Positions 20,715 to 28,479 of a stretch of DNA of 36,263 nucleotides are shown one piece after another. Location of the stretch: positions 1-36,263 of the forward strand of contig CAIWVP010000177.1 of the NCBI GenBank assembly GCA_903916195.1. Reading direction: 5' to 3'. This DNA is from an uncultured Verrucomicrobiota bacterium. Lineage in GTDB: Bacteria > Verrucomicrobiota > Verrucomicrobiia > Limisphaerales > UBA9464. Position numbers and translations under genes: made by a program. The notes below the pieces were generated by a model. It saw only the letters and a program-made list of their open reading frames with translations, did no database searches and was not told the origin of the DNA. Numbering within the stretch: position 1 is the stretch's first letter; each line of letters begins with the position of its first letter.

Positions 20715-21547
20715 CAGTTGGCCCCTGCCCCTCCCGAGAACGCGAAGACGATCACGACGTGGAGGAAGGTCAGGATGAGCAGGCTGTAGGTGAGCGGGAT
20801 GTGCACGAACAGCCAGAGCTTCAGGCTCAACTGCAAGGATCGCTGGTAATCCAGGCCATCCTTCTGCGCGACCATCACCGCGAGTTCTCCGAGCACCTTG
20901 CGCTGATCCGGGGCGAGGAACCGGTCGAGGTCGGCGATGAGGGCTTTGATCCGCATCAAAGGGCTCCGCACCTCGGCAAGATGCCTCCATCCGTTCATCG
21001 GCCGCCCGAGGAACCCGGCCAAGTGGAGCTTGTAGAAATCCGCGACCGCGGTGGACCGGGTCGTCGCGACGGACGCCAAAGCCAGCGCCTCGGCATCCTC
21101 GGCCAGCTTGCGGCGGATCATAGGGATGCGCTCGTAGAGCGCCTCACATCCGCGGGCCGTCAGCCGACGCGGCACGATCCGCGACCAGACGAGCCCGACC
21201 ACCCCGCTCGCGGCGACCGCCAGGTAGAGCGAAGCCAACACCGCTTCGAATGCTCCGGACGGCCAACGCCAACCGGTGTGGACGAAGAAGAGAGCGAGCG
21301 AGAAGTAGCCGACGTAGGCATGGATCTGGAGCCAGGTCCTGGAGTTCCCGAGGGGAAGGAACGGGAGCTTCTTCCGCGCGTTGTAGGCCGTGAGGAACAA
21401 GCAGACGGCAAGCAGGAACCAACCGGTTAGGTAGGCGAGATGCCGCATCACCGGGACCAGCTGCCGGTGTCCCCAGAACAAAGCGACCACGGCCGCGAGC
21501 AGCAGCACCACCCCGGAAAGACGACGTTTTATGGTGGTGCGCATCAT
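20714..21547 (-). CDS. b-type membrane cytochrome (probable quinone/haem b subunit)
   Basis: A 277-residue membrane protein with about five hydrophobic segments (roughly 11-27, 37-55, 73-92, 103-122 and 243-270). H76 and H90 lie in one helix and H249 and H263 in another, each pair 14 residues apart, which is the spacing that ligates two stacked b haems in cytochrome b-type bundles. A soluble helical loop occupies about 128-240. It resembles no single named family closely to my eye; a di-haem b561 or ferric-reductase-like fold is the best guess. ATG 21547 overlaps the upstream ferredoxin gene's stop by 4 bp. It could link the cytoplasmic Fe-S subunit to the periplasmic decaheme cytochrome. Confidence 0.75.
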   Translation of the reverse strand: MMRTTIKRRLSGVVLLLAAVVALFWGHRQLVPVMRHLAYLTGWFLLAVCLFLTAYNARKKLPFLPLGNSRTWLQIHAYVGYFSLALFFVHTGWRWPSGAFEAVLASLYLAVAASGVVGLVWSRIVPRRLTARGCEALYERIPMIRRKLAEDAEALALASVATTRSTAVADFYKLHLAGFLGRPMNGWRHLAEVRSPLMRIKALIADLDRFLAPDQRKVLGELAVMVAQKDGLDYQRSLQLSLKLWLFVHIPLTYSLLILTFLHVVIVFAFSGGAGAN

Positions 21548-23286
21548 CGGTTCAACCAGGTGGCGAAGGTGTCGAGCCGGGTCATGTCCATGCGCTTCAA
21601 AGCATCATGAGGACAGGCCCGTTCACAAGCGGGCCCGCCGTACTGGTCGATGCAATGGTCGCACTTGGTCGCCTTGAGGATGGGTCTGTACTCCTTGTCC
21701 GTCACGAAGTCCCCGCCTGGATCACGCGCCTCGACCATGCGGATGGCGTCGTACGGGCAGTTGTTCGCGCAGCTCGTGCAACCGATGCACGTCGCCTGGT
21801 TGATCACCACGTCGCCGGCCGAGGCGTCGCGGTGGATCGCCCCGGTCGGGCAACCGATCATGCAGACGGGGTCCACGCAATGCATGCAGGACTGCGCCAC
21901 CTGGATGCCGGAACTGACCGGCCCTTGGCGGAGGAACCGGGGGTTGTTGTCATGGGTCGCCGCGCAGGCACGGACGCAGTCATCGCACCGCGTGCAGCGG
22001 GCGAGATCGATGACCATCGTCGCCGTGCCGTTGAAGATCCGGCGGCCCGTCAGGAACTCCATGAGCTCCGGTCCGATCCGTTGCGCGAAGCCGCCCTGCT
22101 CCTTCAGCGGGTCGTCATCGTCGACATCGAGCTCGTCCGGGGTGAGCGGCCTGGGCAGAAGCGAGTTCGGCGCACCGGGCAGCACGACCTGCTCCATGAC
22201 CCGGGTCGGAACGAAGAGCGTGTGGGTATACCCGATGACGCGGAGCGAGTACTGGAAGGGGACCGCTGAACCGGGGTCCCGCCAATTGTGGGTGATCTCC
22301 CGCAGGCCGAACCACCGCCCCGCCCCGAGGTAGTTCAAGGTGCGCTGGCCGCTGCCGAAGCGCTTGGAGAGGCGCCCGAACCCGGACCGGATGAAGATCA
22401 CCCCGTCCGGATAATCGCCCTCTTGGGCGATGACCGTTTCTTTGTCGATCGAGTTCGTTCCGGCCTTCGCGAGCTTCTTGTAGTCCCCGGACCAGTCGTA
22501 TTCGCCGTAGGTCCCGAACTGGGTCTGGGCGGCCACCTGGGCGAGCTGCTCCTCGTCGAGATGCTGGAAGATGGGGAACGAACGAAGGGCGTTCGAAAGG
22601 GTGTTCTTTCGATAGAGCGCGTCGATGTGCGCCCGGAGCGCAGGGTCGTGCTTCAGGATGTCGCGGAGCCCCTGCCACCGGATCTCCAGCAGCTCCGCGT
22701 CGTCGGAATCGCACAGGATGGTCGCGGTCCGCGGCATGCGGCTGAGGGCCGCGATCTCGCCGAAGAACTCGCCCGGGCCGAGGGTCACCGTCTTGCTCTT
22801 CCCGATCAGCCGGGGCACATCCTGCAAAAAGACCCTCGAACCGCTCTCCGCGTCCGCGCTTCCTCCGCCGCCCAGTTCCTCAGGGGTACGGACCTCGGGG
22901 TTCCGATGGTTCGCCCAAAGCTGCGCGACCGCGCGGAAGACCGACCGCTTCGCCGGTTCGCGACGGCCGAGCACCCTGTCCGGGAGGCCGGGAGGCAACA
23001 CGACGCGGACGTCCCCGCTCACGATCATGAACGCGGAGGACCCGTAGTCGCCGGCGCGGACGATGATCTCCCCGCGCTTGAAGCGGCGGAGCCGGGTATC
23101 GCTCTGGAGGATCATCCGGAGCGGTTGCTTCTTCGAGAAGCTCGCCGGGTCCATGTCCTTGAACGGCGCGAGCGCAGCGATGCGATCGAGATCCGTCTCC
23201 GGGAACTCCGGGTCGAACGGATTATCCTGACGTCCGAGGCGCTCGACCTGGTTCCTTGGCGTGTCCATAGGTTCGGAAGCAGACAC
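21544..23286 (-). CDS. Double cyclic-nucleotide-binding-domain protein fused to a four-cluster ferredoxin
   Basis: A 580-residue cytoplasmic protein. CNB domain 1 (about 40-225) has GEIIVRAGDYGSSAFMIVSGDVRVV and a phosphate-binding cassette FGEIAALSRMPRTAT (175-189) with the cyclic-nucleotide Arg at R186; it is interrupted by a roughly 65-residue insert. CNB domain 2 (about 236-365) keeps the fold pattern but lacks a recognisable cassette Arg. Residues 430-560 carry sixteen cysteines in four groups: C431/434/437/441, C467/470/475/479, C500/503/506/510 and C542/545/554/558, like DmsB/NrfC-type electron-transfer subunits. GTG 23286 directly follows the upstream TAG; ATG 23268 is the alternative start. 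Electron flow gated by cyclic nucleotide is an inference. Confidence 0.85.
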   Translation of the reverse strand: MSASEPMDTPRNQVERLGRQDNPFDPEFPETDLDRIAALAPFKDMDPASFSKKQPLRMILQSDTRLRRFKRGEIIVRAGDYGSSAFMIVSGDVRVVLPPGLPDRVLGRREPAKRSVFRAVAQLWANHRNPEVRTPEELGGGGSADAESGSRVFLQDVPRLIGKSKTVTLGPGEFFGEIAALSRMPRTATILCDSDDAELLEIRWQGLRDILKHDPALRAHIDALYRKNTLSNALRSFPIFQHLDEEQLAQVAAQTQFGTYGEYDWSGDYKKLAKAGTNSIDKETVIAQEGDYPDGVIFIRSGFGRLSKRFGSGQRTLNYLGAGRWFGLREITHNWRDPGSAVPFQYSLRVIGYTHTLFVPTRVMEQVVLPGAPNSLLPRPLTPDELDVDDDDPLKEQGGFAQRIGPELMEFLTGRRIFNGTATMVIDLARCTRCDDCVRACAATHDNNPRFLRQGPVSSGIQVAQSCMHCVDPVCMIGCPTGAIHRDASAGDVVINQATCIGCTSCANNCPYDAIRMVEARDPGGDFVTDKEYRPILKATKCDHCIDQYGGPACERACPHDALKRMDMTRLDTFATWLNR

Positions 23287-24591
23287 CTAGGCGTCGAGCA
23301 CGAGATCGCCCTTCGGCCGGCAGACGCAGGTGAGGCAAGACCCGGCCTCTCCCGGATCAGCCTTGGACAGATACTCCACCTCGCCTTCCTTCACGGCCAC
23401 CGAACAGGAACCGCAGCTGCCGGCGCAGCAGCCGGAATCGATCCGGACCTCGTTGGCGCGAGCGAAGTCGAGAAGGTTCAAGAGCGACGGATCCCAGCGC
23501 ACGACCTTCCCGGATTTTCCGAAGGTGACGTTGACCACCTTGCCACCGGCCTCGGCCTTGGAGAGGGCCGGCGTATCGCTCGTCTTCTTGATGGTCGCGG
23601 GGCCGAACGCCTCGTAGTGGATCTTCGCATCGGGCACGCCCCAACCGATCAACCCTTCGTACATCGACTTCATGAACGACCCGTTGCCGCACATGTAGTA
23701 GTCGTAGTTGCTGGACGGCAGGACCGCCTTGAGCACGTCGGCCGTGAGCCGGCCCGCCGTGTGGAAATCCTTGCCCTGGACGTCCGCGGGGCCGGGCTTC
23801 GAGTAGCAGACGTGGAGCCGGATGTTGTCGCACCGGGCCGCGAGTTGCTCGACCTCGGCCTTGAGCATGTGGTCGGCCCGGCTGCGACAGACGAAGAAGA
23901 ACCAGGTCTCGCGCTCCGACCCGATGGCGGCGATCTCGCGGGCCATCGACAGGACGGGCGTGACGCCGACGCCGGCGCTGATCAATACGACGGGCGTCTG
24001 CTTCTCCGTCTCGAGGAAGAAGTGGCCGCCGGGCGCCTTGACGTTGAGGATGTCGCCGTCCTTGACCCCATCAGCGAAGAAGCTGGACCCGACTCCGGGC
24101 GGTACGCCGGGTTTATCGGACGGGGCTTTCTCCTTCTTGATGGTGACGCGGTAGAAATCGCGGTCCGAAGGTGCCGAGCTCAGCGAGTAGCAGCGCACCA
24201 CCTGTTTGTCCCGTCCGGGGATATCAAGACCGAAGGTGAGATACTGGCCGGGCTTGAAGGCCGGGATCGCCTTCCCGTCGTGCGGCTTGAGCACGAAAGA
24301 GAAGACATCCTCGCATTCATGGAGCTTCTCGGCGACCCGGAACTTGCGCCACCCGTTCCAAGAAGATTTCTCCTGCTCCGTCTGGTCCCACCGGCTCTTC
24401 GCGAGCCGGACCTCGTACGCGAGCCGCTCGCTCTCGAGCGCGAACTGCCTCCGCTGCTGCGCCAACCTCCGTACGGAGCTGACGACCGCCAGGCCTGTCT
24501 GGGCAGCCACGGCAGCGAGCAGCCCGAAGCCGATCGCCAGCCCCGGGTTTGCCCGCGCACTTTCCGCCGAGATCAGTAGAAGGGTTTGCAT
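23287..24591 (-). CDS. Membrane-anchored FAD/NAD(P)H oxidoreductase with C-terminal 2Fe-2S ferredoxin domain
   Basis: A 434-residue reductase. A hydrophobic segment (about 15-40) and a charged helical linker (42-75) precede a ferredoxin-reductase-type FAD domain with RCYSLSSAP (133-141). The NAD(P)-binding domain follows, with ISAGVGVTPVLSM (204-216) and MCGNGSFM (300-307). The C-terminal plant-type ferredoxin domain has C388-x4-C393-x2-C396 and C422. The order FNR then 2Fe-2S is that of phenol-hydroxylase or Hmp/NqrF-like reductases, but the operon context differs. It is the first gene of the four-gene operon and would accept electrons from NAD(P)H. ATG 24591 lies 60 bp from the divergent tetraheme cytochrome gene. 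Confidence 0.9.
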   Translation of the reverse strand: MQTLLLISAESARANPGLAIGFGLLAAVAAQTGLAVVSSVRRLAQQRRQFALESERLAYEVRLAKSRWDQTEQEKSSWNGWRKFRVAEKLHECEDVFSFVLKPHDGKAIPAFKPGQYLTFGLDIPGRDKQVVRCYSLSSAPSDRDFYRVTIKKEKAPSDKPGVPPGVGSSFFADGVKDGDILNVKAPGGHFFLETEKQTPVVLISAGVGVTPVLSMAREIAAIGSERETWFFFVCRSRADHMLKAEVEQLAARCDNIRLHVCYSKPGPADVQGKDFHTAGRLTADVLKAVLPSSNYDYYMCGNGSFMKSMYEGLIGWGVPDAKIHYEAFGPATIKKTSDTPALSKAEAGGKVVNVTFGKSGKVVRWDPSLLNLLDFARANEVRIDSGCCAGSCGSCSVAVKEGEVEYLSKADPGEAGSCLTCVCRPKGDLVLDA

Positions 24592-24651
24592 CGCGCTGCC
24601 AAATTAAGTATCAATCGAGGTGTGCGAAGTAAACTTCTTTGCTGGACCCGG

Positions 24652-25779
24652 ATGAGTTTCTTTGCCCGCCTCCGCGCGATTTCTTTCGGTGCGGTCCTTT
24701 CCCTCGCGGTGACACCTTCGCGCGCGGAATCGGCGCTGGCCCGCTACATCGGCGCCAGCTCCTGCGCCACGGCTTCGTGCCACGGCGGAGCCGGGGACCA
24801 GCGCGACCAATGGGTCCGCTGGAACGCCAAGGACGTCCACCGCCGCTCAGGCGCGACGCTGACCATGGCGAGATCGGTGCAGATCGGCGCTGCCGCCGGC
24901 ATCCGCGACGTGGCGGACGACGCCCGCTGCACGGTCTGCCATGCGCCTTTCGCCGGCGTCCCGACCGCACAGCGCATCGGTCCGCTCGACCGCGGCGACG
25001 GCGTCTCCTGCGAGACCTGCCACGGACCGGCCGAACCCTGGATCCGGGCGCACACCCGCACCGCGAAGGACGGCTACACGCACAGCGACAAGGTCGCCGC
25101 CGGCCTCCGCGACCTGCGCAACCCGTACGTTCGCGCCAACACCTGCGTCTCCTGCCACGAGAACGTCGACCGCGAACTCCTGAAGGCCGGACATCCGGAG
25201 CTCATCTTCGAGCTCGACGGCCAGACGGCAGCGGAACCTCGGCACTGGATGGAACGCACCGGTTGGGACGGCGGCCGCGCGTGGCTCGTCGGCCAGGCGG
25301 TCGCGCTCCGCGAAGTGAGCTGGCAGCTCGCCCGTCCGGGACAATCCGACAGTCGCTTGGTCGCCCGCCAAGCCGGCCTGCTCTGGGTGGTCCAACGCGC
25401 TTCGCGGGCCATCGGCCTGGACACCTTCGCATCCCTCGCCGTGCAGTCCTCGGCCGACAAGATCCGCGTCGCCGCCGACGACCTCGCAAAAGACGTCGCC
25501 TCCCGACCTTGGGCTCCCGGGCTGACCGCCGCCGTGCTCAAGCAGCTCGCTTCGGCCGCCGAGGAATTCCGGGACGCCGGGACGCCCTCGGAGATCCAAG
25601 CCCGTCGGGGCGAACGTCTCGTGCTGGCGCTCGACCGGTTGCTCGCCGCCTCCGACCGTGCCTTGGAGACCCGCCTCGATGCCGAGATGAAAGAGCTCTT
25701 CCGACTCGCCCAATCGTTGCCCGATTTCGATCCGGCCAAATTCGCCGCCGCATTGGAGAAGTTCGCCGCGAAGCTCTGA
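24652..25779 (+). CDS. Exported tetraheme cytochrome c (cytochrome c554-like)
   Basis: A 375-residue periplasmic protein with a signal peptide (RLRAISFGAVLSLAVTPSRA). Its four haem sites are C38-x4-C43-H44 (CATASCH, an unusual four-residue gap), CTVCH (93-97), CETCHGP (120-124) and CVSCH (165-169). Distal His residues are visible (DVHRRSGAT, RAHTRT, GHPEL), and GVSCETCHGPAEPW is typical of cytochrome c554-type multihaem proteins. The C-terminal half (about 215-375) is helical and haem-free. The open frame starts earlier, but ATG 24652 fits the signal peptide. It is divergent from the flavin/Fe-S/cytochrome operon across only 60 bp, so a shared control region and redox partnership are likely. 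Confidence 0.88.
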   Translation: MSFFARLRAISFGAVLSLAVTPSRAESALARYIGASSCATASCHGGAGDQRDQWVRWNAKDVHRRSGATLTMARSVQIGAAAGIRDVADDARCTVCHAPFAGVPTAQRIGPLDRGDGVSCETCHGPAEPWIRAHTRTAKDGYTHSDKVAAGLRDLRNPYVRANTCVSCHENVDRELLKAGHPELIFELDGQTAAEPRHWMERTGWDGGRAWLVGQAVALREVSWQLARPGQSDSRLVARQAGLLWVVQRASRAIGLDTFASLAVQSSADKIRVAADDLAKDVASRPWAPGLTAAVLKQLASAAEEFRDAGTPSEIQARRGERLVLALDRLLAASDRALETRLDAEMKELFRLAQSLPDFDPAKFAAALEKFAAKL

Positions 25780-25844
25780 AGAACCGCCACAGGGCCTCCC
25801 GGTCGACGAGCCCGTCGTGAAAACGCATCGACCAAGCCGCCGCC

Positions 25845-26423
25845 ATGCCCGTGCCCGCACCTGAGGGCACCTCCCTCCGGCCATCCGGGATGGGACGGTA
25901 CGACGTGTGGCCTTGGTTGGCCTGCCTGTTGTTCGGCCTGTTGATGTCGACGTTGCCGCACTGGATCCGTCCCCGGCCCGGTCAAGGTGCGGGCTGGATC
26001 GCCAGCAAAGGCGAGCTGGGCTGTTATCTGTCGGTCGGCGCCCAGGCCTACCACAACCATCCGTGGAGACTCACCGACCCGGTGCTCGCGGACGGAGGCC
26101 ACAGCATGTATCCCGCTCTGCAGCTGGTCCCCGGGATCTGGATCGCGAAGTTCTTCGGTCTCGGGCCGCTGGGGATCACCCTCGGATGGCGCATCTGGGC
26201 GCAGGTCCCCGGAGTCCGCGCCCGCAGCCTGGCCCGTGGCTTGGCCATCTATCGCAGCGTGGCATCGCATGTCCCCGGCGCGCTCCGACGATACGGCGTC
26301 CGGTACGTGGCGCTGCCCGCGGCGACGCCGACGCCGCGCTATCTGGCCGAAGGTTGGAAACGCCTCCAAGCGGGGCCGCACTGGCAGTTGTGGGAACGCG
26401 TCCCGTCCGCGCTGACGAAGTGA
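25845..26423 (+). CDS. Small membrane protein, possible internally deleted remnant
   Basis: A 192-residue protein I do not recognise as an intact family member. One clear membrane segment is near residues 20-40, then a soluble loop (GCYLSVGAQAYHNHPWRLTDPVLADGG) and a second hydrophobic part (QLVPGIWIAKFFGLGPLGITLGW). The last 70 residues (LARGLAIYRSVASHVPGALRRYGVRYVALP) read like the extracytoplasmic tail of large polytopic membrane proteins. The loop also recalls the first periplasmic loop of such proteins, so the middle helices seem missing. The frame is open throughout. It lies between the tetraheme cytochrome (65 bp) and the TPR/PLDc_N gene (73 bp). Function unknown. Confidence 0.55.
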   Translation: MPVPAPEGTSLRPSGMGRYDVWPWLACLLFGLLMSTLPHWIRPRPGQGAGWIASKGELGCYLSVGAQAYHNHPWRLTDPVLADGGHSMYPALQLVPGIWIAKFFGLGPLGITLGWRIWAQVPGVRARSLARGLAIYRSVASHVPGALRRYGVRYVALPAATPTPRYLAEGWKRLQAGPHWQLWERVPSALTK

Positions 26424-26496
26424 CGGCGGCGGGCCTTTGCGCACCGCCTTCGCGCACCGCTTGAAAAGCGGAGGTCGCCCCGCCAGCCTGCCGCCC

Positions 26497-27276
26497 ATGC
26501 TCGCGCTGTTCACGGAGATGCTGTCCCCCGGCTATCTGCTCACCAACCCGGTGATGTGGGTCGTCGCCGCGTTCCAGCTGTGGATGTTCATCGACGCGCT
26601 GCGCCGGCAGGAGTGGATCTGGGCCGCCTGCATCTTCTTCTTCTCGATGATCAGCGCGCTGCTCTACTTCTTCATGGTCTATCGCCAAGCAGGCCCGGCG
26701 TCCGGCGGCGGACCGACCCGCGGTTTCGAGCTGCCCGGGGCGAAAGAACGCCGCCGCATCAAAGATCTGGAAGGCCGCATCCATCACCTCGACAACGCCC
26801 GCGACCACCTCGATCTGGCGGACATCTACTTCAGCCAAGGCAAGCTCGCGAAGGCCGAGGCCAGCTACCGCGCTTCGCTCCAACGTGACCCGTCCGACCT
26901 GGACGCCGTCGCCCACCTGGGACAGTGCCTTCTCCGCGCCGGCCGCGCCAGCGAGGCGGAACCGCTTCTCTCGCGCGTCGTGGCGGCCGATGCCAAACAC
27001 GATTACGGCCACACGCTGATGGCGCTCGCGGAGACTCAGACCGCGCTCGGGAACGACGACGGCGCTGCCGCCTCGTGGCGACGGGTGCTGGACAACAACG
27101 CCTACGCCCGCGCCAAGGTCCAGTTCGCCGAACTGTTGGCGAAGCGCGGTGAACGGGCCCGGGCCCGGGCGGAACTGGAGGAGGTCGTCAGCGACGACCA
27201 GCACGCGCCGAAGTTCCAGCGCGACCGCGACAAGGTCTGGGTCCGCCGCGCGCGATCGCAGCTCGCTTCGCTGTGA
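26497..27276 (+). CDS. PLDc_N-like membrane segment fused to TPR repeats
   Basis: A 259-residue protein. Residues about 12-65 have two hydrophobic helices (NPVMWVVAAFQLWMFIDAL, IWAACIFFFSMISALLYFFMVYR) with the look of the PLDc_N segment that normally begins cardiolipin synthases. From about residue 100 there are three to four TPR-like repeats (DIYFSQGKLAKAEASYRASLQRDP, HLGQCLLRAGRASEAEPLLSRVV, ALAETQTALGNDDGAAASWRRVL). ATG 26497 is taken; the frame is open from 26437 but the extra residues do not fit. It overlaps the next gene, a cardiolipin-synthase-like enzyme lacking its own membrane segment, by 4 bp (GTGA). The pair probably works together at the membrane. Confidence 0.75.
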   Translation: MLALFTEMLSPGYLLTNPVMWVVAAFQLWMFIDALRRQEWIWAACIFFFSMISALLYFFMVYRQAGPASGGGPTRGFELPGAKERRRIKDLEGRIHHLDNARDHLDLADIYFSQGKLAKAEASYRASLQRDPSDLDAVAHLGQCLLRAGRASEAEPLLSRVVAADAKHDYGHTLMALAETQTALGNDDGAAASWRRVLDNNAYARAKVQFAELLAKRGERARARAELEEVVSDDQHAPKFQRDRDKVWVRRARSQLASL

Positions 27277-28415
27277 CGACGAAGCTTCCTGCCGACCGCC
27301 GCTGGCTCCGCTCGGGCACGGAGTTCATGGCGACATTGCATGGATCCATCGCCGCGGCCCGCGGATCGGTGCGGCTCGAGTTCTACATCGTCGAGCCCGA
27401 TGCCACCGGAACGGCCGTCCGCGATGCTTTGGCGGATGCCGCCGACCGCGGCGTCGCCGTCCGGGTGCTCGTCGACGCACTGGGGACGACGGCCCTGCCG
27501 TCGGGTTTCTGGCGGCCGGTCACCGCTTCCGGCGGCGAGGTCAAGATCTTCAACCCGCTCACGTCGCGCCGGCTTCCGGTGCGGGACCACCGCAAGCTCG
27601 TGGTGGTGGATGACGAGCTCGCGATTGTCGGTGGGTTCAACCTCAGCGACGACTACGCGGGCGACGGCGTCGCGAGCGGCTGGGCAGACTGCGGGCTCGT
27701 GATGCGGGGGACGGCCGTCGCGGGGTTGGCCCGTTCGTTCGACCTGATGTCCGCGCTCTGCGACACGACCCAGCCGCGTGCGATGATGGCGCGGCTCGGC
27801 AAGGGCCAACGCCCGCCGGCGGAGACGATCGCGCCGGGAACGCAACTGCTGCTCAGCGGCCCCGGCCGCAAACCGAACGCGTTCCAGAGACTCCTCCGGG
27901 ACGACGTCGCCCGGGCTCAGGCGGTCCGTTTCGTCTCCGCGTATTTCTTGCCGGGGTTCCAGATGCGCCGCCTCCTGCGCCGGGCTGCCAAGCGCGGCGC
28001 GCAGGTGCAGGTGATCGTCCCCGGCAAGTCGGACGTCGCGCTCTCGCAGCGCGCGGCGCGGCATCTGTACACGGGATTGCTCCGCGCCGGCGTGGAGATA
28101 TGGGAGTACGAACCGCAGGTGCTCCACACGAAGCTGTTCCTCGTGGACGGAGCGGTGTACGTCGGCTCGTCGAACCTCGACACCCGCAGCCTTCACATCA
28201 ACCACGAGCTGATGATCCGGCTCACCGATCCGGAGGTCGTCGCCGGAGGCGAGGCGCTGTTCGCCGACCTGCTGGGCCGCTCCCGGCGCATCGATCCCGC
28301 GAACTGGCGGGCATCGCGGTCGTGGTGGGAGAAGCTCCGCGAGCGTTGGGCCTTCTGGATCCTCTCGCAGGTCGATCCCTACGTGACACGTTGGCTGGTG
28401 CTCGGCCCGCGCTGA
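27273..28415 (+). CDS. Cardiolipin synthase-like phospholipase D family protein
   Basis: A 380-residue protein with two HKD half-sites. The first is RDHRKLVVVDDELAIVGGFNLSDDYAG near residue 107, and the second is LHTKLFLVDGAVYVGSSNLDTRSLHINHE near residue 287. The 'GGFN' and 'SSNLDTRS' forms and the opening LEFYIVEPDATG are those of bacterial cardiolipin synthases (ClsA/ClsB type), which join two phosphatidylglycerols. It lacks an N-terminal membrane domain, which seems to be supplied by the preceding gene. GTG 27273 overlaps that gene's stop. Other phosphatidyl-transfer reactions are possible. Confidence 0.85.
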   Translation: MTTKLPADRRWLRSGTEFMATLHGSIAAARGSVRLEFYIVEPDATGTAVRDALADAADRGVAVRVLVDALGTTALPSGFWRPVTASGGEVKIFNPLTSRRLPVRDHRKLVVVDDELAIVGGFNLSDDYAGDGVASGWADCGLVMRGTAVAGLARSFDLMSALCDTTQPRAMMARLGKGQRPPAETIAPGTQLLLSGPGRKPNAFQRLLRDDVARAQAVRFVSAYFLPGFQMRRLLRRAAKRGAQVQVIVPGKSDVALSQRAARHLYTGLLRAGVEIWEYEPQVLHTKLFLVDGAVYVGSSNLDTRSLHINHELMIRLTDPEVVAGGEALFADLLGRSRRIDPANWRASRSWWEKLRERWAFWILSQVDPYVTRWLVLGPR

Positions 28416-28479
28416 GCCCCGCGACACCGCCGAGAATTTTCCTCTCCCCGTTTCCCGTCGCCGGGTCTTTGCTGTCGTC

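Noticed and set aside
22288-24579. Long plus-strand open frame of 763 codons
   Set aside because: It is antisense to the CNB-ferredoxin and reductase genes, whose cysteine and FAD motifs are intact.
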